A stretch of 44,740 bases of DNA from Actinomadura montaniterrae (GTDB lineage Bacteria; Actinomycetota; Actinomycetes; Streptosporangiales; Streptosporangiaceae): assembly GCF_008923365.1 (NCBI RefSeq), contig NZ_WBMR01000067.1:1-44740 (forward strand). The letters run 5' to 3'. Position numbers and translations under genes: made by a program. Below, piece after piece: positions 15,915 to 23,846 of the stretch. The notes under the pieces were generated by a model. It searched no databases, was not told the DNA's origin, and saw nothing but the letters and a program-made list of their open reading frames with translations. Numbering within the stretch: the stretch's first letter is position 1; every line of letters starts with the position of its first letter.

Positions 15915-16172
15915 TCGCGGGTCGGATGTACTCCGCGCTGGCGCTGGCACTGTTCCCGCGCATGGGCTATGCCCGGGGATGGGGCAAGCTGGTGGCGGGC
16001 CTGGCGGGCCTGCCGCTTCCGGTCGCGTCGGAGACGGCGCTGCATGATCTGCGTCGCCGTCTGGGGTCGGCGCCGCTGGAGGCGCTGTTTGATGTGGTGG
16101 CCGGGCCGTTGCCTCAACCGGTCACCCCGGGTGTGCAGTATCGCCGATGGCGAACGGTGGCCTTCGACGCAG
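15915..16172 (+). pseudogene. IS4-family transposase N-terminal fragment
   Basis: The frame reads RMYSALALALFPRMGYARGW, then GKLVAGLAGLPLPVASETAL, LRRRLGSAPLEALFDVVAGP and QYRRWRTVAFD. This matches the N-terminal domain of actinomycete IS4 transposases. It starts without its own N-terminus, being fused to the IS3 stub, and loses similarity just before the first catalytic Asp region. Dead fragment. Confidence 0.68.
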
Positions 16173-16389
16173 AGCTGGTGAGCGGCCTTCCCGACCCAGC
16201 GGCGCCGTCCGGGCGTCGTCTCAGTCGGCGTGGCAGCGGACCGTGTTCGCTCGTTGTTTGCTCGTATGTCGCGGAACAACGTGGCAGGTGCCAGCACGGA
16301 GCTTCACCAGTGATGGTCGTACAGCAGAAAGAGCGACACAAAACCACACGGGTCGCCAGGCGGCGGCACGGAGAGCGTGGTCGTTCAGG
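16173..16389. other. Unassigned stretch between IS4 fragment and tRNA fragment
   Basis: Frames are open by chance in places, but none gives a recognisable protein. It is probably element-derived DNA next to the attachment-site scar. Confidence 0.4.
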
Positions 16390-16437
16390 GGTCTTCTAAA
16401 CCGACGGTCACGGGTTCGAATCCTGCCGGGCGCGCCA
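16390..16437 (+). other. 3' half of a tRNA-Arg(TCT): probable attachment-site scar
   Basis: This 48-base piece reads as tRNA from the anticodon arm to CCA. It has loop CTTCTAA with anticodon TCT (Arg), the 3' side of the anticodon stem ACCGA, a variable loop, T-arm GGGTTCGAATCCTG and acceptor strand CGGGCGC followed by discriminator G and encoded CCA. The bases upstream do not form a D-arm or the expected 5' acceptor GCGCCCG, so it is not a working tRNA. A 3' tRNA fragment beside transposon debris is the usual footprint left when a tyrosine-integrase element inserts into a tRNA gene. Confidence 0.75.
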
Positions 16438-16663
16438 CTCCTCACCTGCATAAACACACGCTTACAACCCGAGATCCACGCCCGATACGCGCCCGTGTTA
16501 GCTCCATGTTCGTTCGGATGTCAGACCTGTGTCGCCAGCGGATCGGTGACGACGTCGTGCACAGGAGCCGGATCCGTGGCCATCTGCCACTCTGGACGAC
16601 AAATGGGCTGAACAGTTCTGCCGCCGTCGCGAGCTGCCGAGTGCGGCCTCCCTGGCTTAGACC
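16438..16663. other. Non-coding stretch between att-like scar and fcs-like gene
   Basis: Composition is less GC-rich than in the neighbours. No gene, repeat or hairpin stands out. It contains the 3' flank of the ligase gene encoded on the minus strand. Confidence 0.4.
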
Positions 16664-18433
16664 TCAGCTGGATGCCGGGACGATTACTGCCGGGGCCGTC
16701 GGGTCGGCGTGCAGCAGTTCCACGAGCTTCGCTCGGCGGTCGAGGACGGCGCGCTGGTTGATGTAGCCCTTGTCGGTGATTTCTCCATGGGCCAAGGAGG
16801 CAGCTTCCTCCAGGATCAGGATGCGGGCGATGCGGCGCGAGCTGCCCACGCCGTCGCCGTTCAGTTGGCGGAGGGCACCGGCGAGTGCGTTACGGACCGC
16901 CGCGGTTTCGGCCGGTGTCCCACCGCCGGCGAGGGTCTGCGCCTTGGCTTGGTTCAGCCAGACGAGGGCGCCGATGCAGTCCCTGTCGTGTCCGGTGAGG
17001 ACGGCGTCGGCGAGGAGTCCGTCGCAGGCGCTCAGCAGTGCTGAGCGAAGGGTTCCCACGCTCACCCAGGTGCCGCTGGACAGCTTGAAGTCCTCGTTGA
17101 TCCGGCCGTCGAACACCAGTCCCTTGCCGGGGTCGTTCTCGTCGACCAGCCGGACGGCGTCGCCGGTGCGGTAGTAGCCGTCGTCGTCGAATGCTTCGCG
17201 GGTCTTGTCAGGGTTGTCGAAGTAGCCCGGTGTGACGGACGGGCCCTTCACCCGGATCTCGAGCTTGGGCCCGACCGGGGCGAGGTTGATCGAGACGCCG
17301 GGGAGCGGTACGCCGATGCAGTCGCTGCGTCCCGACGGGTAGTACGCCGAGGTCGCTGCGGGCGCGGTCTCGGTCGCTCCCCACGACGTGGTCATCGTGG
17401 CCTGCGCCCCGACCGAGGCCGCGACCTTTCCAGTGCCGTCCCATACCCGTTGGGGCAGTGCGGCGGCGGCGAAGAACACGAACCTCATGCGAGAGAAGAA
17501 CGCCTTGGCGAACTCCCGATCAGATTCCAGGTGGGGCAGCAGTGAGGCGTACCCGGCCGGAACGTTGAAGTACACGGTCGGGCGGACCTCGGCGAGGTTG
17601 CGAACGGTGCGCTTCACCGGGTCCGGGCCCGGCCTGCCGTCGTCGATGTAGAGGCTGCCGCCGTTGGCGAGCACCAGCCCGAGGTTGTGGTTGCCGCCGA
17701 AGGTGTGGCTCCAGGGCAGCCAGTCGAGCATCACCGGTGGTTCCTCGGCGAGGAACGGCCAGATCTGCCGCAGCATGGTCTGGTTCGAGCACAGCATCCG
17801 ATGCGTGTTCACGACGCCTTTGGGCAGGCCGGTCGACCCAGAAGTGAAAAGAATCTTGGCTATGGTGTCGGAGCTGACCGAAGCGGTGCGTTCCGCTACT
17901 GCGGAGGTGGGCGTCGTAGAGGCCCACCCGTGCAGTTCCTCCCGGCCAGTGAGCGCCTCCGCGCCGACCACGTCCAGCGCATCCGCGTACGCCGTGGGGT
18001 CGTCGGCGAACACCACGGCCGGTTTCACCAGGGCGGTCATGGCGCGCAGCTTGCCGAAGGCCGGGTCGAGCAACGAGTAGGCGGTGCTGACCGGCACCGC
18101 GGGCGACCCCACGGTGAAGCAGGCCAGGGTCAGCAGGAGATGCTCCACCGAATTGCCCGAAAGGATCATCACTGGGCGGCCCGCGGCATTCCGGTCGATC
18201 AGCGCCTGCGCGAGCCCGTCCACAAGGCGGAGGGCTTCTCCCCAGGTGACGCGCCGCCACGCGTCGCCGCCACGCTCGGCGACCAGCAACCGGTCGGGGT
18301 GAGCGCGCGCGCCTTCACGGAAGGGCACGGCCATGTTCTCGGGGACCGGACCGAGCGGCGTTCCGGAAGTCAGGATGATCGAACCGCCGGGGCGGTGCTC
18401 CGCCCGTGTGTCGGGCGTGCCGAACAGTTCCAT
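16664..18433 (-). CDS. Feruloyl-CoA synthetase-like AMP-binding ligase
   Basis: An ATP-dependent CoA ligase of 589 aa. The phosphate loop is TSGSTGLPKG at 197-206, and it continues as VVNTHRMLCSNQ, a signature I associate with feruloyl-CoA synthetases (Fcs). Other motifs are WLPWSHTFGGNHN, TTSWGATETAP, GYYRTGDAVRLVDENDP and FDGRINEDFKLSSGTWV. The last is the Fcs-type ending rather than the usual GGENIYP hinge. It would convert ferulate or another hydroxycinnamate to its CoA thioester. Start: the ATG at 18433 has GGAGG six bases upstream. It has its own promoter and follows a TetR gene on the same strand. No enoyl-CoA hydratase/aldolase partner is adjacent, so the rest of the pathway lies elsewhere. 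Confidence 0.87.
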   Translation of the reverse strand: MELFGTPDTRAEHRPGGSIILTSGTPLGPVPENMAVPFREGARAHPDRLLVAERGGDAWRRVTWGEALRLVDGLAQALIDRNAAGRPVMILSGNSVEHLLLTLACFTVGSPAVPVSTAYSLLDPAFGKLRAMTALVKPAVVFADDPTAYADALDVVGAEALTGREELHGWASTTPTSAVAERTASVSSDTIAKILFTSGSTGLPKGVVNTHRMLCSNQTMLRQIWPFLAEEPPVMLDWLPWSHTFGGNHNLGLVLANGGSLYIDDGRPGPDPVKRTVRNLAEVRPTVYFNVPAGYASLLPHLESDREFAKAFFSRMRFVFFAAAALPQRVWDGTGKVAASVGAQATMTTSWGATETAPAATSAYYPSGRSDCIGVPLPGVSINLAPVGPKLEIRVKGPSVTPGYFDNPDKTREAFDDDGYYRTGDAVRLVDENDPGKGLVFDGRINEDFKLSSGTWVSVGTLRSALLSACDGLLADAVLTGHDRDCIGALVWLNQAKAQTLAGGGTPAETAAVRNALAGALRQLNGDGVGSSRRIARILILEEAASLAHGEITDKGYINQRAVLDRRAKLVELLHADPTAPAVIVPASS

Positions 18434-18558
18434 CACGGACCTCCGTCCGTCGTCAGTCAGTCACGCGGAGCACGAGTGCGCTCGCGAGTGCCGCCGGGCG
18501 AACGGCGATGACCAGGGGCGACCGAGGGGAGTGGCCGCCTGGAGCGCCTGGCCGTGAA

Positions 18559-18586
18559 GTTATACATCTTCTTTGAGTGCCGTCAA
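18559..18586 (-). promoter_or_regulatory. Promoter of the fcs-like gene
   Basis: On the minus strand, -35 TTGACG (18586-18581) and -10 TATAAC (18564-18559) are separated by 16 bases in a notably AT-rich patch. Predicted initiation near 18552 gives a leader of about 120 bases. The promoter lies between the TetR stop and the ligase start. Confidence 0.6.
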
Positions 18587-18668
18587 CAGTTTGTGGACTT
18601 TAATTCGGCGGATCGGCCGCACCCGTTCCGTGGGACATCACCGGGGTCGTTGCGGCGCGGGCGGCGGA

Positions 18669-19295
18669 TCAGGGAGTGAGGTTGGCGAAGTCGAGGTTGT
18701 GGAAGGCGTTCTCGACGAAGCGGGCCGCGAGGTGCCGGGCGGCGTTCAGGTCGCCGCCGCGGTCGAGGGTGTGCTCGCAGACCTGGAGGGCGACGCCGAC
18801 GCAGGCGGCAGCGAGTGCGTCGGCGTTGATTCCGAGGTCAGGCCCGAAGGTCTTCTGACGGCGTTCGATGAGGGCGGTGAGCTGGTCGGTCACACCGTTG
18901 ACGACCTCGCGCCGCAGCGTCGCCGGACGGTCGCCGGTCTTGTCGCCCCGGAAGAGGAGGTTGAAGCCTTCGGCGCGTTCCGCCGCGAAGCGGAACAGCG
19001 GCTCCATGCCGATCTCGGCCAGTTCCGCGAGAGGCAGGAGGCTTCCTTTCTCGTAGGCGTCGGCGACCCATTCCCAGAAGACCTCTGCTTCGCGCTGGAC
19101 GACGTGCAGATAGATCTGCTCCTTGTTGCCGAGCCGGGCGTAGAGGGTCGGTTTGGTCGTCCCGGCGCGACGGGCGATGTCCGCGACTTGCGCAGAGGCG
19201 TACCCCTCGGCATAGAAGACGGCGCGTGCCGCGTCGAGAAGGTGGCCCTCTTCGAAGCGGCGGCCGCTGAGGCTGCGAGTTGCGCGTTCGGACAC
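18669..19295 (-). CDS. TetR-family transcriptional regulator
   Basis: A 208-aa TetR-type protein with a helix-turn-helix in residues about 15-60 (LLDAARAVFYAEGYASAQVADIARRAGTTKPTLYARLGNKEQIY). Its C-terminal domain resembles that of AcrR-type regulators (EPLFRFAAERAEGFNLLFRG). The GTG at 19295 is the only good start; no strong Shine-Dalgarno sequence precedes it. Encoded upstream of, and in the same direction as, the fcs-like gene, it is the natural candidate to control that promoter, perhaps in response to an aromatic acid or its CoA ester. No clear palindrome was found at the ligase promoter to support this directly. Confidence 0.9.
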   Translation of the reverse strand: MSERATRSLSGRRFEEGHLLDAARAVFYAEGYASAQVADIARRAGTTKPTLYARLGNKEQIYLHVVQREAEVFWEWVADAYEKGSLLPLAELAEIGMEPLFRFAAERAEGFNLLFRGDKTGDRPATLRREVVNGVTDQLTALIERRQKTFGPDLGINADALAAACVGVALQVCEHTLDRGGDLNAARHLAARFVENAFHNLDFANLTP

Positions 19296-19323
19296 CGTAT
19301 GAGTCTACGAAGAAATAGGACCG

Positions 19324-19358
19324 GAGGGCTCGGACCGGCGGTACTGGCCCGAGCCCTC
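19324..19358 (-). terminator. Terminator hairpin after the rhamnosidase/ABC operon
   Basis: A 10-bp perfect stem, GAGGGCTCGG / CCGAGCCCTC, has a 15-base loop that can form a further short stem. In the minus direction it is followed by a pyrimidine-rich TCCTATTTCTT. It sits between the stop of the beta-propeller gene (19392) and the TetR start, as expected for the end of the long leftward operon. Confidence 0.7.
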
Positions 19359-19391
19359 AGGCCGACTGCTACGGCAGTTCTGAAAACGCGA

Positions 19392-21440
19392 TCAGGAGAG
19401 CGTGACTCGGGCCGACAGGAACGAGGCGCCGGCGTCGACGGTCACGGTGCCCGCCTTGCCCTTGGGCCGAAGGACGGCCGCGCCGTTCTTGTTCGTGGTC
19501 GCCGTGGCGCCGCCGACCTTGACCGTCGCGCCGCGCACGGGCCGGCGGTCGACGCCCCTCTCGTTGGCTCCGGCCCCGTCGTAGGAGGAGGTGACCTTGA
19601 CGATGATGTTCTTGCCGGACCGCTTCGCGCTCACGTCGAGTGCCGTCGGACGCGGCAGCTCCTTGCGAATGTCCGCGCACCGCTCGTCGACGGGCTTGGG
19701 GCCCGTCACGGTGGTGCCGTCGTAGGACGCGGTCTGCGTTCCGGTGACCTTGAAGGGCCTGGCCTGCAGGTCCATGGTGATATCGCCCTTGAGCGAGCCG
19801 GTGTGCGCGCCGCGGAGCGTGAGGTCGTTGATGAGTTCGACCGTCGTGCCGCCGCGCTTGATCACCTGGGTGCCCTTGACGAACGACCTGCCGTCGTCGG
19901 AGTAGTCGTTGTACGTGGCCGTCGACTCGGTCGGTGATGTGGCGCTGATCGGAGCGGTGTACTTCACGGTCACCGTGCCCGAGGACAGGCCCTTGAGCGT
20001 CACCGTGGTCTTGGCTCCGAGCGCGCCGTGGTACTGCTCGGGTGTCGGTGCCCATGTGCCCGGCGCGGAGCTCACGGCGGGCATCGGCCTGCTCGGCGCG
20101 CGGTCGAAGTGCGCGATGAGCAGGTACGGGGCGGCGCCCAGCGTGGTGAAGCTCTGCGTGCTCAGCGCCACCGAGGTGCTGTCGGGGCTCCAGATCGGCC
20201 AGCCGTGGAGCTGCCCGGTCTCGCGTACGTCGCCGCCGTCGTAGGGGGCCAGGATCTGGCCCACGAGGCGGCCGCCGCGGTCGCCGTCGGCGGGCAGCAG
20301 GCTCGAGGCGAACTGGGCGCACGAGCGCAGCTTGGCCGAGGACACCTGGGTGATGGCGGCGGCTCCGACCCATGCGGCGTCGAAGAATCCGCGGAAGGGC
20401 ATCAGGGCCGCCCAGTCGAAGTAGTGCCGTCCCTGCGAGTTGATTCCGAGGTACATCGACCTGCCGTCCGGCGAGGTCGCCATGTCCTCCTCCCACTCGG
20501 GGTAGCTGGTGAGGCGGGTGCGCTTGCCGGTCCTGAGGTCGAGCTTCCACAGGTCCGGGTTGCCGGACGCGGTGCCGCCGACCTGGACGTAGGTCACCGC
20601 TCGCCCGCCGTCCACGAACGATTTGAACTCGAACAGTCCGGCGCTGTCGGACCAGGGTCGTGGATCGGGGTCGGACGGCGACGCGGGGCCGGCCGGGTTG
20701 AGCACCCGCGGCTCGGTGACCACGTACTTGTCTCCGGCGAACGACAGCTTCGCGATCACCATCGCTTCGAGGCTGTCGGTTCGGTAGTCCGACCAGGCGA
20801 CGTAGTTGCCGTCGGGCGAGAGCTTGGGCGACGCGGCCCCTCCGGCGTTGATCGAGGGTGTCGGCACCGTTCCTCCTGGCGGGACCAGGCCGCCTGCGGG
20901 CCGGGCCCCCGACTGGTCGATCTTGTACGTCGTGGCGGTCTTGCAGTTCAGCACGCTGGGCGTGCAGTGCAGCACGCGCGGGTCGCCGTACGGGCCGTAG
21001 AACACCCGCTTGCCGTCAGGGAACGGCGCGATGAGGCCCGGCTGCTCGGTCTCACCGACCAGCGGTTCCGAGGTCCCGCAGGAGATGCAGTGCGCGCCTT
21101 TGCCGTCGGTGCCCACGATCCACAGGTGCAGCGGCCCGCGGTTCGGATCGGGGTTCTGCGCGGGGTCCGCGACGACGTTGCCGAAGAACAGCAGATGACT
21201 GCCGTCCTTGCTGTAGGCCGGAGCGGCCGCGTTCTTCACCGTCGCCGGCAGGGCGATCTTCTGTAGGCGCACGGTCTCCCACGTCGGCGCACCCGGGACC
21301 GTCCCCGGCCTCGCGGGCTGCGACGGCGCGTGCTCGAAGGACGCCTGCGCGGGAATCGCCGACGCCAGCGCCACCAGCAGCAGCGATACGCCTATGCCTC
21401 CGACGCGTGCCGAGGTCCGGCGATGAATCGATAGCGACAT
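19392..21440 (-). CDS. Secreted TolB/WD40-like beta-propeller protein
   Basis: A 682-aa exported protein. The ATG at 21440 has AAAGGAG eight bases upstream and gives a signal peptide with a basic start (MSLSIHRRTSARV), a hydrophobic core and a likely cleavage after IPAQA. The body has PD40/TolB-type propeller blades, for example AYSKDGSHLLFFGNV, GGAASPKLSPDGNYVAWSDY, EEDMATSPDGRSMYLGIN and WPIWSPDSTSVALS. The C-terminus carries a carboxypeptidase-regulatory-like beta domain (VRGATVKVGGATATTNKNG). A catalytic motif was not recognised, so it may bind a polysaccharide or glycoside outside the cell. It is the last gene of the operon, 70 bases after the hydrolase gene. Confidence 0.85.
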   Translation of the reverse strand: MSLSIHRRTSARVGGIGVSLLLVALASAIPAQASFEHAPSQPARPGTVPGAPTWETVRLQKIALPATVKNAAAPAYSKDGSHLLFFGNVVADPAQNPDPNRGPLHLWIVGTDGKGAHCISCGTSEPLVGETEQPGLIAPFPDGKRVFYGPYGDPRVLHCTPSVLNCKTATTYKIDQSGARPAGGLVPPGGTVPTPSINAGGAASPKLSPDGNYVAWSDYRTDSLEAMVIAKLSFAGDKYVVTEPRVLNPAGPASPSDPDPRPWSDSAGLFEFKSFVDGGRAVTYVQVGGTASGNPDLWKLDLRTGKRTRLTSYPEWEEDMATSPDGRSMYLGINSQGRHYFDWAALMPFRGFFDAAWVGAAAITQVSSAKLRSCAQFASSLLPADGDRGGRLVGQILAPYDGGDVRETGQLHGWPIWSPDSTSVALSTQSFTTLGAAPYLLIAHFDRAPSRPMPAVSSAPGTWAPTPEQYHGALGAKTTVTLKGLSSGTVTVKYTAPISATSPTESTATYNDYSDDGRSFVKGTQVIKRGGTTVELINDLTLRGAHTGSLKGDITMDLQARPFKVTGTQTASYDGTTVTGPKPVDERCADIRKELPRPTALDVSAKRSGKNIIVKVTSSYDGAGANERGVDRRPVRGATVKVGGATATTNKNGAAVLRPKGKAGTVTVDAGASFLSARVTLS

Positions 21441-21510
21441 GGAACACTCTCCTTTGGGGTGGGGACGGGACAGCGCGCCGCCCGTGGTGCGCTGGGGCCG
21501 CGAAGACCGG

Positions 21511-22905
21511 CTAGTGCAGGAGGCCGAGAAGGTCGCGTACGAGGCCGTCGGGTAGGACGCGCCTCTCCGCGTCGCTTTCGGGATAGAGGTCGGCGAACCG
21601 CCGGGCGTGGGCGGGCGAGAGCGCGCAGTAGGCGCGCAGGCCACGCTCGACGTCGAGTTGCTCGGCCGGCGGCCGGTCCAGATGGCGGAACCCGGGCGCG
21701 AGCCACTCCACGCCGCGGTACCGGTCGAGGAGCTGGTCGAGTTTCGCGCGCGTCAGCTGGACGACACCGATGCCGTCCGCGATCGCCCGCGCTGCGAACG
21801 GCTCGAAGTCGGGCGCCAGCGCATGCCGCCAGTGACCGCCCAGAAGCGCCGGTCCCTCATCGACGACGGCCACCAGCCAGCGCTTGCCGCCGGTCGGGAC
21901 GTCGGGCACCGGGACCGGCGTCTCCGTCACGGGACGGGTGAGGTCGAGATCCTCCATGGCTGGTGCCCCGGCCGGCACGGGCAGCACCTGGACGTCGGCC
22001 CCGTCGCCGAGGACATCCAGCAGGCGGATTCTGGCGTGCTCGGCGTCGGTCAGGTCGGCTGCGGCCCTGGCGGCGCCGAACTCAAGCCCGGCGGGTGCGT
22101 CAGGCACGAGGCCGGCGCCCACCTGTTCGAGCGGGATCAGGAAGTCGGCCGAACTGAAGACCGCGGCAACGCGGCAGGTTATGCGAGGAACGTGGGCGAC
22201 CGGCGAGTGCTCCCACCAGCCGGGCCCCGAGAGGTCCTCGCCGTAGGCCAGCCGCCACCCCTCGGCGATCGAGACCGTCACTTGCAGCAGCGCGGGGACC
22301 GCCGGGTGGTCCGGCGGCGGGTCGGACGTGAGCAGCGGCAGGGTCGCGAAGAGGTAGGCGCCCTGGTAGGCGAGGTTGACGACCGGGACGGCGGGCACCG
22401 CGGCGGCCGCCGGGAACGCCTCCGCGGCGACCAGGAGCGCACTGGATCCTCCGGCGCTGCCGCCGGAGTAGACGATCGCGGCCGGGTCGGCGAACGCGAG
22501 CCCGCGCACGAGATGGGCGAGGACGAACTCGGTGTTCGGCCCCCGGACGAGCGGGTTCGCTCCGGGGAACACCTCGCCGGGGGCGGGTTCGCAGGGCGTC
22601 ACCACGATCCAGCCCTGCCGGGCGCGCTCGGCGGCCGCCTCGTCGGCGAGTTCGTAGCCGCAGTTGAACCAGACGGGTGCGCGCTCGGACGGCCGCTCGG
22701 CGAGGACGGCGGGGAGGAAGATCTCTGCGGTCGCCTCGTACGCCTCGCCGCGCATGTCCTCGGCGGTGAAGCGGAGCGTGACGACGCTGACGTGCTCGCC
22801 GCCTACCGACCGGTTCTCGTATCCGAGGCCGGAGATCCGGCCGGCGGGGTCGGTGAACGCGCCCGCCATGAAGCGCTCCGCCCAGGTCGCGTCGGTCACC
22901 GGCAC
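21511..22905 (-). CDS. Alpha/beta-hydrolase family protein
   Basis: A 464-aa protein with an alpha/beta-hydrolase core. A strand-turn YSGGSAGGSSALLVAAEAFP holds the probable nucleophile Ser150. The first half resembles cytoplasmic esterase/peptidase-like hydrolases; the remaining ~250 residues were not recognised. There is no signal peptide. The GTG at 22905 is used because GGGGG lies about seven bases upstream, and it overlaps the end of the preceding esterase gene by ten bases. Translational coupling places it in the rhamnosidase operon, so an esterase or acyl-removing role on the imported glycoside is plausible but unproven. The catalytic His and acid were not assigned with confidence. Confidence 0.75.
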   Translation of the reverse strand: MPVTDATWAERFMAGAFTDPAGRISGLGYENRSVGGEHVSVVTLRFTAEDMRGEAYEATAEIFLPAVLAERPSERAPVWFNCGYELADEAAAERARQGWIVVTPCEPAPGEVFPGANPLVRGPNTEFVLAHLVRGLAFADPAAIVYSGGSAGGSSALLVAAEAFPAAAAVPAVPVVNLAYQGAYLFATLPLLTSDPPPDHPAVPALLQVTVSIAEGWRLAYGEDLSGPGWWEHSPVAHVPRITCRVAAVFSSADFLIPLEQVGAGLVPDAPAGLEFGAARAAADLTDAEHARIRLLDVLGDGADVQVLPVPAGAPAMEDLDLTRPVTETPVPVPDVPTGGKRWLVAVVDEGPALLGGHWRHALAPDFEPFAARAIADGIGVVQLTRAKLDQLLDRYRGVEWLAPGFRHLDRPPAEQLDVERGLRAYCALSPAHARRFADLYPESDAERRVLPDGLVRDLLGLLH

Positions 22906-23846
22906 GTCGGTTCCCCCTTGATCCAGTGCGACATGTCGGCCAGGGTCCGCTGGGCCTCGGCCAGGTGCGGCCTGTTGAGGTGGCCGTGCGCGACGCCGGG
23001 CGCCGTTCGCAAGCAGGTGTCCACCCCGGCCTCCCGCAAGGAGTCCGCGAACGCCTCTCCGGAGGCTCTCAACGCGTCGTGCTCGCAGTTGACCAGCAGG
23101 GTGCGGGGCAGCCCGCGCAGGTCCGCCAGGGCGGGCATCGCATAGCTCGTGGCCGTGGCGGCGGGCGCTCCCAGGTAGTTCTCGATGAGGGCTTCGAACA
23201 TTTCGGGCTCGTATCTCATCTGTGGTGGGAATCCGGTGAGCTTCGCGGTCAGTTCGGCCGACGCGGCGGGCAGCACCGGATGCATGCACGGATAGAGCAG
23301 GAGCAGGGAGGACGGCAGGTGGCCGCCGGTGTCGCGGATCCGGAGGCAGGCCCCGGCGGCGAGGGTGGCGCCCGCGCTTGCGCCGCCCAGGTGCACGCGG
23401 GGGCCGGCCGTACCGGAGTCGTCCGCCAGGTGGATCGCCCATTCGTACGCGGCGACCACGTCGTCGAGCGGGACCGGGTAGTGCACGCCGTCGGCCGCCC
23501 TCCGGTAGTCGACCGATACAACGACGGCGCCCGCCTGCGCGGCGACGACGCGCGCGGTGACGTCGGCCTCGGGCATGTCGATGTCACCGAACGCGAAGGC
23601 GCCGCCGTGGCACCACACAAGGACCGGCCCTTCGGCCTCGGCGTTGTGCGGCCGGTAGACGCGCACCGGAACCGGGCCGTGCGGGCCTGGCGAGTGCTCG
23701 TCGGTGACGAGGACGTCGGGAGGGATGAAGCCGTCGGTCCTTTGAGGTGCCAGGCCCGCGGCCCGTTCGGGGTCGCCCGCGACGTCCTGGTCTTCCTGGG
23801 CGGCCGACATGGCGAGGAGCCGCCGGAAGTACGGATCGGTGGTCAC
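22896..23846 (-). CDS. Alpha/beta hydrolase, hormone-sensitive-lipase family esterase
   Basis: A 316-aa esterase of the HSL (bacterial type IV) family. It has the oxyanion motif HGGAF at 80-84, nucleophile elbow GGASAG with Ser157, a later VNCEHDALR with the probable Asp and GVAHGHLN with the probable His. There is no signal peptide, so it acts in the cytoplasm. The GTG at 23846 has GGAGG seven bases upstream and overlaps the GH78 stop by four bases (GTGA). In this operon it would suit removal of acyl groups (acetyl or hydroxycinnamoyl) from a rhamnose-containing compound. The acyl specificity is inferred from context only. Confidence 0.92.
   Translation of the reverse strand: MTTDPYFRRLLAMSAAQEDQDVAGDPERAAGLAPQRTDGFIPPDVLVTDEHSPGPHGPVPVRVYRPHNAEAEGPVLVWCHGGAFAFGDIDMPEADVTARVVAAQAGAVVVSVDYRRAADGVHYPVPLDDVVAAYEWAIHLADDSGTAGPRVHLGGASAGATLAAGACLRIRDTGGHLPSSLLLLYPCMHPVLPAASAELTAKLTGFPPQMRYEPEMFEALIENYLGAPAATATSYAMPALADLRGLPRTLLVNCEHDALRASGEAFADSLREAGVDTCLRTAPGVAHGHLNRPHLAEAQRTLADMSHWIKGEPTCR

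Noticed and set aside
16360..16437. A complete tRNA-Arg gene
   Set aside because: No 5' acceptor strand complementary to CGGGCGC and no D-arm; the upper half of the anticodon stem is also mismatched. Only the 3' half is tRNA.
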